Source: Paractinoplanes abujensis
Lineage (GTDB): Bacteria; Actinomycetota; Actinomycetes; Mycobacteriales; Micromonosporaceae
DNA: 64,000 bases
Direction: 5' to 3'
Assembly: GCF_014204895.1 (NCBI RefSeq)
Contig: NZ_JACHMF010000001.1
Coordinates: 5,022,001-5,086,000, forward strand
A program made the position numbers and the translations under genes. Below are positions 25,938-35,410 of the stretch, in pieces. The notes under the pieces were generated by a model. The model did no database searches. It worked only from the letters and a program-made list of their open reading frames with translations, and was not told the DNA's origin. Each line of letters opens with the position of its first letter. The first letter of the stretch is position 1.

Positions 25938-26734
25938 GAGCCGGTACTCCGGTAGTGCCGCACGCCGGTCCTCCAGACGAGCCCGGCGATCCCCGCGGCG
26001 GCCAGCGCCACCAGCGGCGACAGGTAACCCGCCCAGGCCGGCAGACCGAGCGGGTCCGCGCGCCCGAGCAGCGTCAGCGCCGGGTGATAACTCACAAAAC
26101 CGAAACCCAGCCCGTACGCGAAGAGCGTGCGGAACCAGGTCCCGTACACCGTGATCGGGTACGAGGTGAAGTCACGCCCGCCGTACGTGAAAGCCGCCCC
26201 GACCTCGCCCGACTCGACCCACCAGAAGGCCAGGCCGGCGCTCAGCACGAAGATCGCCCCGAAGAACACGGCACCGGCCAGCGGGGCTGTGACCAGCAGG
26301 ACGACCTTGCCCGCGGTCCACGCGATGTCGTTGCGCGCGATCGCGACGATCAGGACGGCCGAGCCGACGACGAACCGCATCAGCTTGCGCAGCGGCAGGT
26401 CGGCGATCACCAGCTGGGGCAGGACACCCAGCGGACGCACCAGCACGGCGTCCAGCGTGCCCATCCGAATGTACGTCTTGAGCTGGTCGATGTTGCCGAC
26501 GGTGAGATCGGCCAGCACGAAACCCGACGCGGTCAGCCCGGTCATCATCAGCGCCTCACCGAGGGTGAACCCGCCCACGACCTTGGCCGCGTGGAAAAGC
26601 ACGAAGACAGTGGAGACGTCGACCGCCGTGCCGCCGGCGTTGGTGATCAGTTCAACGGCGAACGAGGTCCGGTACGCCGTGGCGCTGCGGAACCGGCCCC
26701 CGATCAACGCCACGTACGGCTTGAGGTCAGCCAC
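25934..26734 (-). CDS. ABC-2 type transporter permease
   Basis: Integral membrane permease of 266 residues with about six hydrophobic helices, of the ABC-2 group in which two similar permeases accompany one ATPase. The N-terminal soluble segment (ALIGGRFRSATAYRTSFAVELITN) and the loop GNIDQLKTYIRMGTLDAVLVRPLGVLPQL match its partner encoded upstream (RTGDIAADLLRPVPP). It overlaps the ATPase gene by 4 nt and the other permease gene by 8 nt. Confidence 0.85.
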   Translation of the reverse strand: MADLKPYVALIGGRFRSATAYRTSFAVELITNAGGTAVDVSTVFVLFHAAKVVGGFTLGEALMMTGLTASGFVLADLTVGNIDQLKTYIRMGTLDAVLVRPLGVLPQLVIADLPLRKLMRFVVGSAVLIVAIARNDIAWTAGKVVLLVTAPLAGAVFFGAIFVLSAGLAFWWVESGEVGAAFTYGGRDFTSYPITVYGTWFRTLFAYGLGFGFVSYHPALTLLGRADPLGLPAWAGYLSPLVALAAAGIAGLVWRTGVRHYRSTGS

Positions 26735-27587
26735 CCTGCACCACCAGCCTGCGCTCGGCCCGGCGCTGCACCAGGCCCGCCAGTGCGACCATGATCACTG
26801 CCCAGATCGCCTGCAGCGCGACCAGCCCCGCCTGCAGCGCCGGACCGTCCCGCTCGACCAGCACGTCGAGCGGTGTCTGCAACAACCCCGGAATCGGCGT
26901 GGCCACCCAGAGCGTGATCGTCAGCCACTCCGGGAGCAGGCGCAGCGGGAAGTAGAGACCGGCCAGCACACCCGCGCCGAGCGTCCAGAACATGAGCGGG
27001 CCGCGGGCGTCGCCGAGCCAGTACGCGGTCGCGTTGACCAGATAACGGCACCCGAAGCTGCCGACGACGGCCAGCATCACAGAAGCTGCGAAAAGCGGCA
27101 CAGTCTGCCAGCGCGACGGCGCGACCAGCGGAAACGCCAACGCTCCGACAACTACCGGCGGCGCGAACCGGGTGAGCATCTGATAGCCGCTGCGGCCCAG
27201 GTCAGCGGCCAGATAGGCGGTCACCGGCGGGACCGGGCGCAACAGGTCGGCGGCGATGTCGCCCGTACGGATCCGCTCCGCGAGGTCGTTCCAGCCCCAG
27301 ATCCCGACCACGTTGAGTAACCCCTGGCCCACCCAGACGAACGTCGCGAGCTGCCGCGGGCCGTAACCACCGGCCAGGCCCCCGGCCGCGCTCGCGGCCA
27401 CGGCCAGGAGCACGTAGCAGCGAAGAAAGCCGAAGACTATGTTGGTGAACGATCCGGCCACCGTGGCTTGCCGATACGTCGCGTAGCGCCGGAAACCCGA
27501 CCACATCAAGGCACCGAAAGTAGCGACGGAGACGCTCAACGGACGGTGCGGGGAGATCGTCGGCACGCTGGCGTCGAGCCCGTCCAC
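26727..27587 (-). CDS. ABC-2 type transporter permease
   Basis: First gene of the exporter operon, 286 residues with about six hydrophobic helices. It shares with the downstream permease the early soluble segment (FRRYATYRQATVAGSFTNIVFGF) and the RIRTGDIAADLLRPV loop, so the two likely form a heterodimer. GTG 27587 has GGAG 8-9 nt upstream. Nothing in the neighbourhood tells what is exported. Confidence 0.83.
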   Translation of the reverse strand: MDGLDASVPTISPHRPLSVSVATFGALMWSGFRRYATYRQATVAGSFTNIVFGFLRCYVLLAVAASAAGGLAGGYGPRQLATFVWVGQGLLNVVGIWGWNDLAERIRTGDIAADLLRPVPPVTAYLAADLGRSGYQMLTRFAPPVVVGALAFPLVAPSRWQTVPLFAASVMLAVVGSFGCRYLVNATAYWLGDARGPLMFWTLGAGVLAGLYFPLRLLPEWLTITLWVATPIPGLLQTPLDVLVERDGPALQAGLVALQAIWAVIMVALAGLVQRRAERRLVVQGG

Positions 27588-27726
27588 GCCGTTAATCTCC
27601 TTCCCTGAAGTAGAGCCGGGCGACTCTACCCATCTTGGCCGGACGCCCGCCGCACAATTTCGACCAGAAGTGGAAGTTCGCCGTGACGGAGCGTCGCCAT
27701 TCGCCGGGCCTCACCTCGGGTGCCCG

Positions 27727-30700
27727 ATGAGCGGCTGGGGCGCTTGGGCCGACGAACCGGCCTGGGTGTACGAGATCACCTGGGAGTGGGAGCCGCAGCC
27801 CGGGCAGCGCTATCCGGGCGATCCGGGCAAACGCAAGGCCGTGCACACACCGGTCTACGAGGCGTCGCCCGACTCGGCCTCGGCGCCGGCCTCCTGGTCC
27901 GACGCTCCCGAGACGCAGCCGTCGCCGCCGCTGCGGGAAGAACCGTTGTGGAATCGGCCCGCCGGGGCTGTGCCGGAGCAACGGCGTGCCGACGCACCCG
28001 CCTACGGCGGTCAGACCTCGTACGGTGGTCGACCCGCCGCGGCGTCGGGTGGCTCCTACCGCGACGCCGTGCAGTTCCGCGAGGCCCAGATGCGAGAAGC
28101 CGCGCCACCGCCGTCCCGCAGCGGCGGTCACGTACCCGTCACGCCCGGCCCGTCCACGGTCCCCGCCGCCACGCCGCCGAGCACGTACGGGTCCGCGCGA
28201 CCGCCCTACCAGGAATCCCCGGGTGGGCCACGCCCGGTCTCGCCGTCGGCCGGCGTCTACGGCAGCGCCCGATCGGCGCCTTCCGACGCTTTCCCGTCCC
28301 GCCCCCACCCGGCCTCCGGGCAGCGCGACGAGACGCCTTTCGACCTGCGGCCCGCACCGTCCGAGCGCGGCGCCCCGGCCCCGGCCCGGCCCGCGCCGCA
28401 GCCCACGCGGATGACCCCGGCCCGGCCCTCGACGCCTGCCTACCCTCAGACGCCGGGGCGCACCCCCGCTTACGAGCCCACGCCGCCGGGGCGCGCTCCC
28501 CGGCACGGGTCGGCGTCGCCGGGTGAGGCTGCTGGACGCTCGCCCGCGGCACCGTCGCAGCCCGGCCCCAACCGGCCGCCGTCCGACGAGCCCCGCGACT
28601 GGCGGCCCGGTCACCATCCGCGGCCCGACGCCGTGCGTCCCACCTCAGCCCAGCCCGTCCCGCCGCGCTCGGCGAACGCCGCCGGATACCCGCAGTCCGG
28701 CCCGCCGTCGCCGCGCGAGAGTTACCCGTCGGACGATGCCCGGCCGACCTCCGCGCTGCCGCGTCCCGGCTACCAGGGGCCCGGGCCGTCGCGTCCCGGT
28801 GTCCATCCGAGTTCCGGCCAGCCGTACGGGGGCAGGTCCGGTCCTGCGCCGGCCACGCCATCGTCCTCCGCGGCACCGGGCAGCTACGCGCCCACGGGTC
28901 CCACGTCCGGGCCGCCGAACGCCGGACGGCCCCCATCCGGGCAACCGGGCAGCGCGCAGCCTGCGTCCCGGCAGCCGGGCGGAGTGCGACCCACGTCCGG
29001 GCAGCCGGGCAGCTCGCAGCCGACGCCCGGACAGCCGGGTGGGGCATGGCCGACTCGTGAACAGCCGCGCGAAGGGCGGCCGACCTCCGGACAGCTGGAT
29101 GACATGCGGCAGGCATCCGGACAGCCAGGTGCGGCATGGCCGACGCCTGGGCAACCGCGCGAAGTGCGACCGACGTCCGGGCAGCCGGGCGGCTCGCAGC
29201 CTGCGGCCGGGCAGCCGGGCAGCTCACAGCCGGCGTCCGGTGCGTCGTCGGCCGGTTACCCGCGTGCCGGATCGGCCCGGAACGGGCCGGTGGGTGGCGC
29301 TCCCACGTCGGGGCAGCCTTTCCCGGCGGTGGAGGATGCGCGCCGCGTTCAGCATGCGGACGGTTCGGCGGGGCAGGGCGAGAGCCGGGCCGGGTACGAC
29401 GGCGCCGGTTCTGCGGCTGAGGTCCCGCCCGTCACCGCGCCGCCGGCCGGGCCGGGCGAGGGCTACGACCCGTCGGTGGGCCCGGTCTCGACGCTTCCCG
29501 GCGGACGGACGGCCGAAGGCATCGAGCCGGTCACCGGTCCGCCGAACTCGGAGCCGCGGGCCGGCGACGCCACGGGGAACGGTTCGGTGTGGGACCGCCC
29601 CGCGCCCGATCCGCGCCCGGCCTCGGCCACCCCCGCACCGGCGTCGCCCGAGGAGGACGAGCCGCACGGTCTGGGCTGGCTGCTCTCCCAGAGCGGCCTC
29701 GGCGCGATCACGCCGCTGCCGCCGCCGATCCCCCAGCCCATCACCGGATCACCCGTCGCTCAGCCCGTCGTCATCGAACCCATCGACGAACCCGGCCCCG
29801 CACCGGTGTCCGCCTCGCCGTCCATGTTCCAGCCCACGTCAGCCCCGCCCGCCACGGCTCACCCCGTCTCCGGGCAGCCGGCCGCATTCCCCGCCCCGAT
29901 CTCGGCACAGCCCACGGCGCCGGAGCCGGCCTCGGGACCACCCGTGGCCGGGCCGGTCTCCGCGCAACCCTCCGGCTTCGTCCCGGTTTCCGCGCCACCG
30001 TCCGCCGCCGTCCCGCTTCCGGCGCAGCCGGCCGCTGGGCCGGTCTCCGCGCCACCGTCCGCCGCCGTCCCGCTTCCGGCGCAGCCGGCCGCTGGGCCGG
30101 TCTCCGCGCCACCGTCCGCCGCCGTCCCCCTTCCGGCGCAGCCGGCGCCTGGGCCGGTCTCCGCGCCACCGGCCGCCGCGACGCCTCCCGGCTTCAGCCC
30201 GGTTTCGGCGCAGCCCGCCGCTGGGCCGGTCTCCACGCCGCCCGGCTTTGTGCCGATTTCGGCGCAACCCTCCGCTGGGCCGGTCTCCACGCAGCCGTCC
30301 GCGTTCCAGGGCCCGGAGCGGGACGCCGGACCTCAGCACACCTTCGGGCAGCCCGGCGCGGCTCAGCCGATTTCCGGTCGGCCTTTCGAGCAACGGCCGG
30401 AGGACTCCGGGCCGGTTGCGGGACGGCCGGCTGCAGAGGACGCCGTCACTCCACGACCGGACTCGGAACAGCCGTCGGCCGGACGTCTTGGGCAGCCCTT
30501 CACCGCTCGGGGCGGCTCGGCGCAACCCGTCAGCGGTGAGCGGATACGGGCGGATTCCGGTGGGGCTTGGCCCGTTTCGGCGCAGCCCGCTGCAGATGAC
30601 TCGGGGTGGGGCTCGGACGGTCCGCGGGCCGGTTCGGGCGTGGCCGGGGTTCGGCCGGCCGGTGGTGTGGCGGAGACTCCCGACTGGGTCGCGTTGTCGG

Positions 30701-33225
30701 GCGCGCAGCCCGTCGTGGTCCCGGCGCAGGGCGACAACGATGTCAGCGAGGACGCCACCGAAGCGGCAGAGACGCGGCCCGACGCGGACCTTCCCTATGC
30801 CGGCAACGAGTCGATTTCCGTGCAGCCGACAGCGGTGCGGCCGGTGTCCGCTGACCCGGTTCCGGAGGCGCCGTCCACGGTCGGCCCGGCCTCGGACCAG
30901 CCGGTTTCCGGGCAGGCGGCCTCCGCGCCGGTCTCGGCGCAGCCCGTCTCGGCCCAACCGGTGTCGGCCCAGCCGATGACCGCCCACCCCGTGTCGGCCC
31001 AGCCGGTGTCGACCCACCCCGTGTCAGCCCAGCCGGTGTCGGCCCACCCCGTGTCAGCTCAGCCGGTGTCAGCCCACCCCGTGTCAGCTCAGCCGGTGTC
31101 GGCTCAGCCGGTGTCGGCCCACCCCATGTCGGCCCAGCCGATGACCGCCCAGCCCGTGTCAGCCCAGCCGATGACAGCGCAGCCGATGCCGGCCCAGCCC
31201 GTGTCGGCCCACCCCGGGACGACGCAAACCGCACCATCGCTGCTGGACTCCGGCAATTCGACGGTGATGCACGGCGACTCGGCGCAGTCGGCACCGAGCC
31301 AACCCGCGCCCGTCTCCGGGCAGCCGTTTTCCGCCGCTCCGGTCTCGGCGCAGCCCGTGTCGGCGCCGCCGGTGGCTGAGGACGGTCCGGATCCGGACGG
31401 AGAGCCGGAGCCACGGTTCTCGGGGCCGGCGGGCGGGTTCGACGACGACGAGGCGATCGATGCCGAGATCGTCGAGCCGGAGATCGACGATGACGAGCCG
31501 GTGGTTCTGCGCGCGGCGGAGATGCCGGGCAACGACGACATCGTGGACGTCGAGCTGATCGAGGACCCGCCGCAGGCCATTGCGGCGCCGGGGGTCCCGC
31601 ACGCGATCACGGCCGAGGCGTACGGGGAAGCAGGCCAGGACGTCACCGCGGTCCCGGCGGACAGCGAGCCGGCGCACGGCGAAAGTGCGGCCGGCCCGGC
31701 GAGCGAGACGGCCGCGCCGGACCACGCAACCAAAACGGGCCACGACATCGAGCCCGGCACGGAAGCAGCCGGCGCCCGGCCCGAGGAACGCGACGACGCC
31801 GGCGCGGACGTGGACGGCCCGGGCGGGACGGCGGCTGCCCCGAGCAGCGAGCGCGGGAGGCCCGGGGACGGCTCCCCCGCGTACGAGGGGTTCATCAAGC
31901 AACGCCGCGAGCAAGTGGCTGATCCGCGCAACCGCCGCACCGACCCGGAGCAGATCCTCGCCGCCTACCCGGTGACGTACGACCCGCGGACGCTGCGGGA
32001 GCAGATCGAGGACGACGAGCCGATGTGGGTGGTCATCGACCGGCTCACCGACAAGCTCGAGTACGCCGAGCGCGACTCCGACCGGGCGCGGCTGCTGAGC
32101 CTGCGCGCGGTGGCCGAGCGGCTGCTCGACGATCTGGACGCGGCGCTCGAGGACGCGCAGGCGGCGTTGCGGCACGCGGAGGCGGCCGGTGATCTCGTAC
32201 GGCTGGCCACGGTCAAGGCCCGGCTCGGGCACGTGCTGTTGTGGCGCGGGGAGTACGCCGAGGCCGACCGGATCTTCGAGGAGACCAACTCGCCCGAGCT
32301 GCCCGCCCGGTTGCGGGCCGAGATGCAGGAGCTGGCCGGGCGGTCCGCGTTCGAGCAGGGCCGGCACCTGGAGGCCGTGAACCACCTGGAGGGCGCGCTC
32401 GATCTGCGCAAGGGGGCCGACCCGGACCTGGTCGAGCGGATCGAGCTGGCCCTGGACACGATCACCGGGCGGGCCGCGGACGGCTGGGGCCCGTACCCGC
32501 GCACCCGCGAGGAGATCGTGGGCCAGCGCGTACAGCCGCGGCCGTTGAAGGATGAGACGTCGGGGTTGTGGGGGTATCCGGGGTCGTTGACGCCGCAGTT
32601 CGCGCAGGCGCAGCCGTTCGCGGACGGGCTGGCCTGGGTGCGGCGGCCGGAGGCGCAGGCCTGGGAGCTGATCGACGCGGCGGGCGAGGTGCTGATCGAC
32701 GCGTCGTCGGGTTATCGGGCGGCGGGGCGGTTCGCGGACGGGCTGGCCTGGGTGTCGCGGGACGACGCGGGTGGCTGGTACGCGATCGACCAGCAGAACC
32801 GGGTCATCGTGCCGGGCGGGTTCGACGACGCGCGGCCGTTCCACAATGGGCTGGCCCTGGTGCGCCGGGGTGGCTGGGGTGTGGTCGACAACCATGCGCG
32901 TCTTGTCGTGCAGCCGCACTACCGGGCGTTCGCGACGATGCTGGCCACCGGTGAGCCGGTCGACGGTTTCACCGAGGAGGGGCTGGCCGTCGTCGATGCG
33001 GGCGAGCTGTACGGGGTCGTCGACCGTACGGGGCAATTGCTGGTGCAGCCGGTGCACGCGGCCCTGCTGATCCATCCGGCGGCGTTCCTGGTGGCCGACA
33101 AGTTCGGGTTGTGGGGCGCGCTCGACCGTAAGGGCGACATGCTGGTCGAACTCAAGTATCGGGAACGGGCCGACGTGCTCGACGAGATCGACAAGTTGAT
33201 CAAGGACACTCGGCCGGTGCTCTGA
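27727..33225 (+). CDS. giant Pro/Gln-rich protein with C-terminal TPR-like and WG repeats
   Basis: About 1,832 residues, no signal peptide. Residues 1 to about 1170 are low-complexity Pro/Ala/Ser/Gln/Gly sequence built from nested repeats: SGQPG-type units (about 380-505), three 19-residue units at 759-815 and nineteen PVSAQ-like pentapeptides at 1068-1162. An acidic stretch (DDDEAIDAEIVEPEIDDDEP) follows near 1240. The folded C-terminus has helical TPR-like sequence (about 1380-1595, LEYAERDSDRARLLSLRAVAER) and five or six WG repeats (about 1612-1818, e.g. FADGLAWVRR, GGWGVVDNHARLVVQPHY). The ATG at 27727 begins MSGWGAWADEPAWVYEITWE, a compact Trp-rich head. WG repeats are protein-protein modules; the role is unknown. 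Confidence 0.8.
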   Translation: MSGWGAWADEPAWVYEITWEWEPQPGQRYPGDPGKRKAVHTPVYEASPDSASAPASWSDAPETQPSPPLREEPLWNRPAGAVPEQRRADAPAYGGQTSYGGRPAAASGGSYRDAVQFREAQMREAAPPPSRSGGHVPVTPGPSTVPAATPPSTYGSARPPYQESPGGPRPVSPSAGVYGSARSAPSDAFPSRPHPASGQRDETPFDLRPAPSERGAPAPARPAPQPTRMTPARPSTPAYPQTPGRTPAYEPTPPGRAPRHGSASPGEAAGRSPAAPSQPGPNRPPSDEPRDWRPGHHPRPDAVRPTSAQPVPPRSANAAGYPQSGPPSPRESYPSDDARPTSALPRPGYQGPGPSRPGVHPSSGQPYGGRSGPAPATPSSSAAPGSYAPTGPTSGPPNAGRPPSGQPGSAQPASRQPGGVRPTSGQPGSSQPTPGQPGGAWPTREQPREGRPTSGQLDDMRQASGQPGAAWPTPGQPREVRPTSGQPGGSQPAAGQPGSSQPASGASSAGYPRAGSARNGPVGGAPTSGQPFPAVEDARRVQHADGSAGQGESRAGYDGAGSAAEVPPVTAPPAGPGEGYDPSVGPVSTLPGGRTAEGIEPVTGPPNSEPRAGDATGNGSVWDRPAPDPRPASATPAPASPEEDEPHGLGWLLSQSGLGAITPLPPPIPQPITGSPVAQPVVIEPIDEPGPAPVSASPSMFQPTSAPPATAHPVSGQPAAFPAPISAQPTAPEPASGPPVAGPVSAQPSGFVPVSAPPSAAVPLPAQPAAGPVSAPPSAAVPLPAQPAAGPVSAPPSAAVPLPAQPAPGPVSAPPAAATPPGFSPVSAQPAAGPVSTPPGFVPISAQPSAGPVSTQPSAFQGPERDAGPQHTFGQPGAAQPISGRPFEQRPEDSGPVAGRPAAEDAVTPRPDSEQPSAGRLGQPFTARGGSAQPVSGERIRADSGGAWPVSAQPAADDSGWGSDGPRAGSGVAGVRPAGGVAETPDWVALSGAQPVVVPAQGDNDVSEDATEAAETRPDADLPYAGNESISVQPTAVRPVSADPVPEAPSTVGPASDQPVSGQAASAPVSAQPVSAQPVSAQPMTAHPVSAQPVSTHPVSAQPVSAHPVSAQPVSAHPVSAQPVSAQPVSAHPMSAQPMTAQPVSAQPMTAQPMPAQPVSAHPGTTQTAPSLLDSGNSTVMHGDSAQSAPSQPAPVSGQPFSAAPVSAQPVSAPPVAEDGPDPDGEPEPRFSGPAGGFDDDEAIDAEIVEPEIDDDEPVVLRAAEMPGNDDIVDVELIEDPPQAIAAPGVPHAITAEAYGEAGQDVTAVPADSEPAHGESAAGPASETAAPDHATKTGHDIEPGTEAAGARPEERDDAGADVDGPGGTAAAPSSERGRPGDGSPAYEGFIKQRREQVADPRNRRTDPEQILAAYPVTYDPRTLREQIEDDEPMWVVIDRLTDKLEYAERDSDRARLLSLRAVAERLLDDLDAALEDAQAALRHAEAAGDLVRLATVKARLGHVLLWRGEYAEADRIFEETNSPELPARLRAEMQELAGRSAFEQGRHLEAVNHLEGALDLRKGADPDLVERIELALDTITGRAADGWGPYPRTREEIVGQRVQPRPLKDETSGLWGYPGSLTPQFAQAQPFADGLAWVRRPEAQAWELIDAAGEVLIDASSGYRAAGRFADGLAWVSRDDAGGWYAIDQQNRVIVPGGFDDARPFHNGLALVRRGGWGVVDNHARLVVQPHYRAFATMLATGEPVDGFTEEGLAVVDAGELYGVVDRTGQLLVQPVHAALLIHPAAFLVADKFGLWGALDRKGDMLVELKYRERADVLDEIDKLIKDTRPVL
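30001..30171 (+). repeat. three tandem 57-bp repeats inside the WG-protein gene
   Basis: Three in-frame copies (30001, 30058, 30115) encoding SAAVPLPAQPAAGPVSAPP-like units. The copies are nearly identical, so the expansion is recent and copy number may vary. Confidence 0.9.
30928..31212 (+). repeat. nineteen tandem 15-bp repeats encoding PVSAQ/PVSAH/PMTAQ
   Basis: A 285-bp array of 15-bp units, always in frame, with variation confined mainly to Gln/His and Val-Ser/Met-Thr changes. Confidence 0.92.
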
Positions 33226-33263
33226 AGGCCGGCGCTCCGAAGGCCGGTTCTCTGGAACAGGCA

Positions 33264-33269
33264 TAGGGT
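33264..33269 (+). promoter_or_regulatory. -10 element (TAGGGT), leaderless
   Basis: TAGGGT ends 6 nt before ATG 33276 of the aldo/keto reductase gene. Confidence 0.48.
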
Positions 33270-33275
33270 CGGGGC

Positions 33276-34274
33276 ATGGAACATCGTCATCTCGGCCGTT
33301 CCGGCTTGCTGATCAGCGAGCTCGCCTACGGCAACTGGATCACCCATGGTTCCCAGGTCGAGGAGGAGGCCGCCGTCGCGTGCGTGCGGGCCGCCCTCGA
33401 GGTGGGCATCACGACTTTCGACACCGCCGACGCGTACGCCGGTGGCCGCGCCGAGGAGGTGCTGGGCCGGGCGCTGAAGGGTGAGCGCCGTGCCGGTCTG
33501 GAGATCTTCACCAAGGTGTTCTGGCCGACCGGGCCCGGCCCGAACGACCGCAGCCTGTCCCGCAAGCACATCATGGAGTCGATCGACGCGTCGCTGGGCC
33601 GCCTGCAGACCGACTACGTCGACCTCTACCAGGCGCACCGCTACGACTACTCGACCCCGCTCGAGGAGACCATGCAGGCGTTCGCCGACGTGGTGCGGCA
33701 GGGCAAGGCGCTCTACATCGGTGTCTCGGAGTGGACGGCGTCGGAGATCCGCGCGGGCTGGGAGATGGCCCAGGACCTGAAGATCCCGTTCGTGTCGAAC
33801 CAGCCGCAGTATTCGGCGTTGTGGCGGGTCATCGAGGCCGAGGTGGTGCCCACGTCGATCGAGCTGGGTGTCGGTCAGGTGGTCTTCTCGCCGATCGCGC
33901 AGGGTGTGCTGACCGGCAAGTACAAGGTGGGCGAGCAGCCGCCGGCGGGGTCGCGAGCCACCGACGAGAAGTCGGGCGCCAACTTCATCTCGCGGCTCAT
34001 GCGCGACGAGGTGCTGGAGGCGGTGGCGCAGCTCAAGCCGCTGGCCGACCAGGCCGGGCTGTCGATGGCGCAGCTGGCCGTGGCCTGGGTGCTGCAGAAC
34101 GACAACGTCGCCGCGGCCATCATCGGCGCGTCGCGGCCCGAGCAGGTGCACGACAACGCCAAGGCTTCGGGTAAGAAGCTCGACGCCGACCTGATGAAGG
34201 CCATCGACGCCGCCCTCGACCCGGTCGTCGAGCGGGACCCCGCGAAGACGCAGAGCCCCGCCCAACGTCCCTGA
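33276..34274 (+). CDS. aldo/keto reductase (voltage-channel beta-subunit-like group)
   Basis: NADPH-dependent oxidoreductase of 332 residues. The catalytic tetrad is complete: D49 and Y54 (TFDTADAYAGG), K80 (IFTKVFW) and H121 (YQAHRYD). The C-terminal nucleotide-binding motif AAIIGASRPEQVHDNAKA is typical of the Kv-beta/YghZ group. Physiological substrate unknown. Probably leaderless. It ends against a perfect hairpin terminator shared with the convergent protease gene. Confidence 0.9.
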   Translation: MEHRHLGRSGLLISELAYGNWITHGSQVEEEAAVACVRAALEVGITTFDTADAYAGGRAEEVLGRALKGERRAGLEIFTKVFWPTGPGPNDRSLSRKHIMESIDASLGRLQTDYVDLYQAHRYDYSTPLEETMQAFADVVRQGKALYIGVSEWTASEIRAGWEMAQDLKIPFVSNQPQYSALWRVIEAEVVPTSIELGVGQVVFSPIAQGVLTGKYKVGEQPPAGSRATDEKSGANFISRLMRDEVLEAVAQLKPLADQAGLSMAQLAVAWVLQNDNVAAAIIGASRPEQVHDNAKASGKKLDADLMKAIDAALDPVVERDPAKTQSPAQRP

Positions 34275-34284
34275 CGACGTACGG

Positions 34285-34320
34285 GATTCTGGTCCGGCTC
34301 CTACGAGCCGGACCAGAATC
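34285..34320. terminator. bidirectional terminator overlapping the 3' end of the protease gene
   Basis: A 16-bp perfect stem (GATTCTGGTCCGGCTC / GAGCCGGACCAGAATC) with a CTAC loop. The right arm and part of the loop are the last codons and stop of the convergent site-2 protease gene. Confidence 0.85.
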
Positions 34321-35134
34321 TCATCAACTCCAGGCCGACCTGGATCAGCACCTGGTCCAGGCCGAGCTTGTCGGTGATCCAGAAGACCAGGTCGTAGAAG
34401 TAGTCGCCGACGGGCGTCTGCCACAGCAGCAGGAAGAGCAGGATGAATCCGTACGGGGCGAAGAGGTTCCACGCCCGCTGATAGGCCGGGCTCATCCACG
34501 GCGCGATGATGCCGCCGCCGTCGAGGCCGGGGATCGGCAGCAGGTTGAGGATCGTCGCGGTGACCTGCAGGAACGCCAGCGCCGCGAGGGCCGCCCAGAA
34601 CTCGGCGTGGGCCCCGTCGCCGCTGTTGAACGCGTAACCCCCGGCGACCTCGACGAACGGCGGATCGACCACCCCGATCAGGAACGGGAACGCCGCGAGG
34701 ACCGCGAGGACCACGTTGGTGAGCGGGCCGGCCGCGCTGATCAGCGAATCCTTGAGGCGGCTGTTGATGTGGCGGTGGTCGACCCAGACGGCGCCGCCGG
34801 GCAGGCCGATGCCGCCGAGGATCACCACGACCACCGGCAGCACGATCGACAGCAGCGGGCTCGTGTATTTGAGCGGGTTGAGCCGCAGGTAGCCGCGGTC
34901 GGCCACGCTGCGGTCGCCGGAGAAGAAGCCCAGCAGCGCGTGCGCGTACTCATGCAGGCACAGCGAGACCAGCCAGCCCGACACGATGAACAGGAAGACG
35001 TCGACCCGGACGTTGCCGAAGCCCGTCCACGTCATCCAGCCGCTGACCGCGAAGACAGCGACGATGCCCACGAAGACGGGGCTGGGCACGAAGGCGTTGC
35101 GAGGCGTCCTGGTGGAGACCGGCTCGTATGTCAC
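34301..35134 (-). CDS. site-2 protease family (M50) membrane metalloprotease
   Basis: Intramembrane zinc metalloprotease-like protein of 277 residues with about six helices. The zinc motif HEYAH (H61, E62, H65) and the second ligand motif NLLPIPGLDGG (D205) are intact. It belongs to the compact, PDZ-less group common in actinobacteria; the substrate is unknown (anti-sigma factors in known S2Ps). ATG start at 35134. Its final codons form one arm of the shared terminator. Confidence 0.9.
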   Translation of the reverse strand: MTYEPVSTRTPRNAFVPSPVFVGIVAVFAVSGWMTWTGFGNVRVDVFLFIVSGWLVSLCLHEYAHALLGFFSGDRSVADRGYLRLNPLKYTSPLLSIVLPVVVVILGGIGLPGGAVWVDHRHINSRLKDSLISAAGPLTNVVLAVLAAFPFLIGVVDPPFVEVAGGYAFNSGDGAHAEFWAALAALAFLQVTATILNLLPIPGLDGGGIIAPWMSPAYQRAWNLFAPYGFILLFLLLWQTPVGDYFYDLVFWITDKLGLDQVLIQVGLELMRFWSGS

Positions 35135-35144
35135 GGCTGCGCGC

Positions 35145-35342
35145 TCACTCGGCCGGGCGCAGGCTCATCCGGTAGTCGACCCGGTCGTCCTCGAGCAGCA
35201 CGACACCGGCGACCCCCTGCTCGGACAGCTGCCGCCATTCCTGGCCGATCCACGACTCGGCGTCGGCCTGGCTGCTGAACGTCTCCTGCGGCCCGGCGAC
35301 CGGCTGGCCCTCGACGTTCTCGTACCGCCAACTCCACGGCAT
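35145..35342 (-). CDS. conserved small hypothetical protein
   Basis: A 65-residue protein (MPWSWRYENVEGQPVAGP at the start, VVLLEDDRVDYRMSLRPAE at the end). The sequence looks like a small actinobacterial family I recall as adjacent to S2P or cob genes, with no assigned function. It lies 10 nt upstream of the S2P start on the same strand, so the two are likely cotranscribed. ATG 35342 has a G-rich tract upstream; ATG 35357 is an alternative. It is divergent from cobU. Confidence 0.65.
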   Translation of the reverse strand: MPWSWRYENVEGQPVAGPQETFSSQADAESWIGQEWRQLSEQGVAGVVLLEDDRVDYRMSLRPAE

Positions 35343-35410
35343 TCGCCGCCCCCTCACGTCCTCGGTCGGTGCGCCTCCACCCTACGGCGTCCGCGTGTGC
35401 GCTCCGGCCT

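Noticed and set aside
27592..33264. Long frames on both strands across the WG-protein gene
   Set aside because: The low-complexity composition opens all frames; only the frame ending in TPR-like and WG repeats shows folded-domain sequence at both ends.
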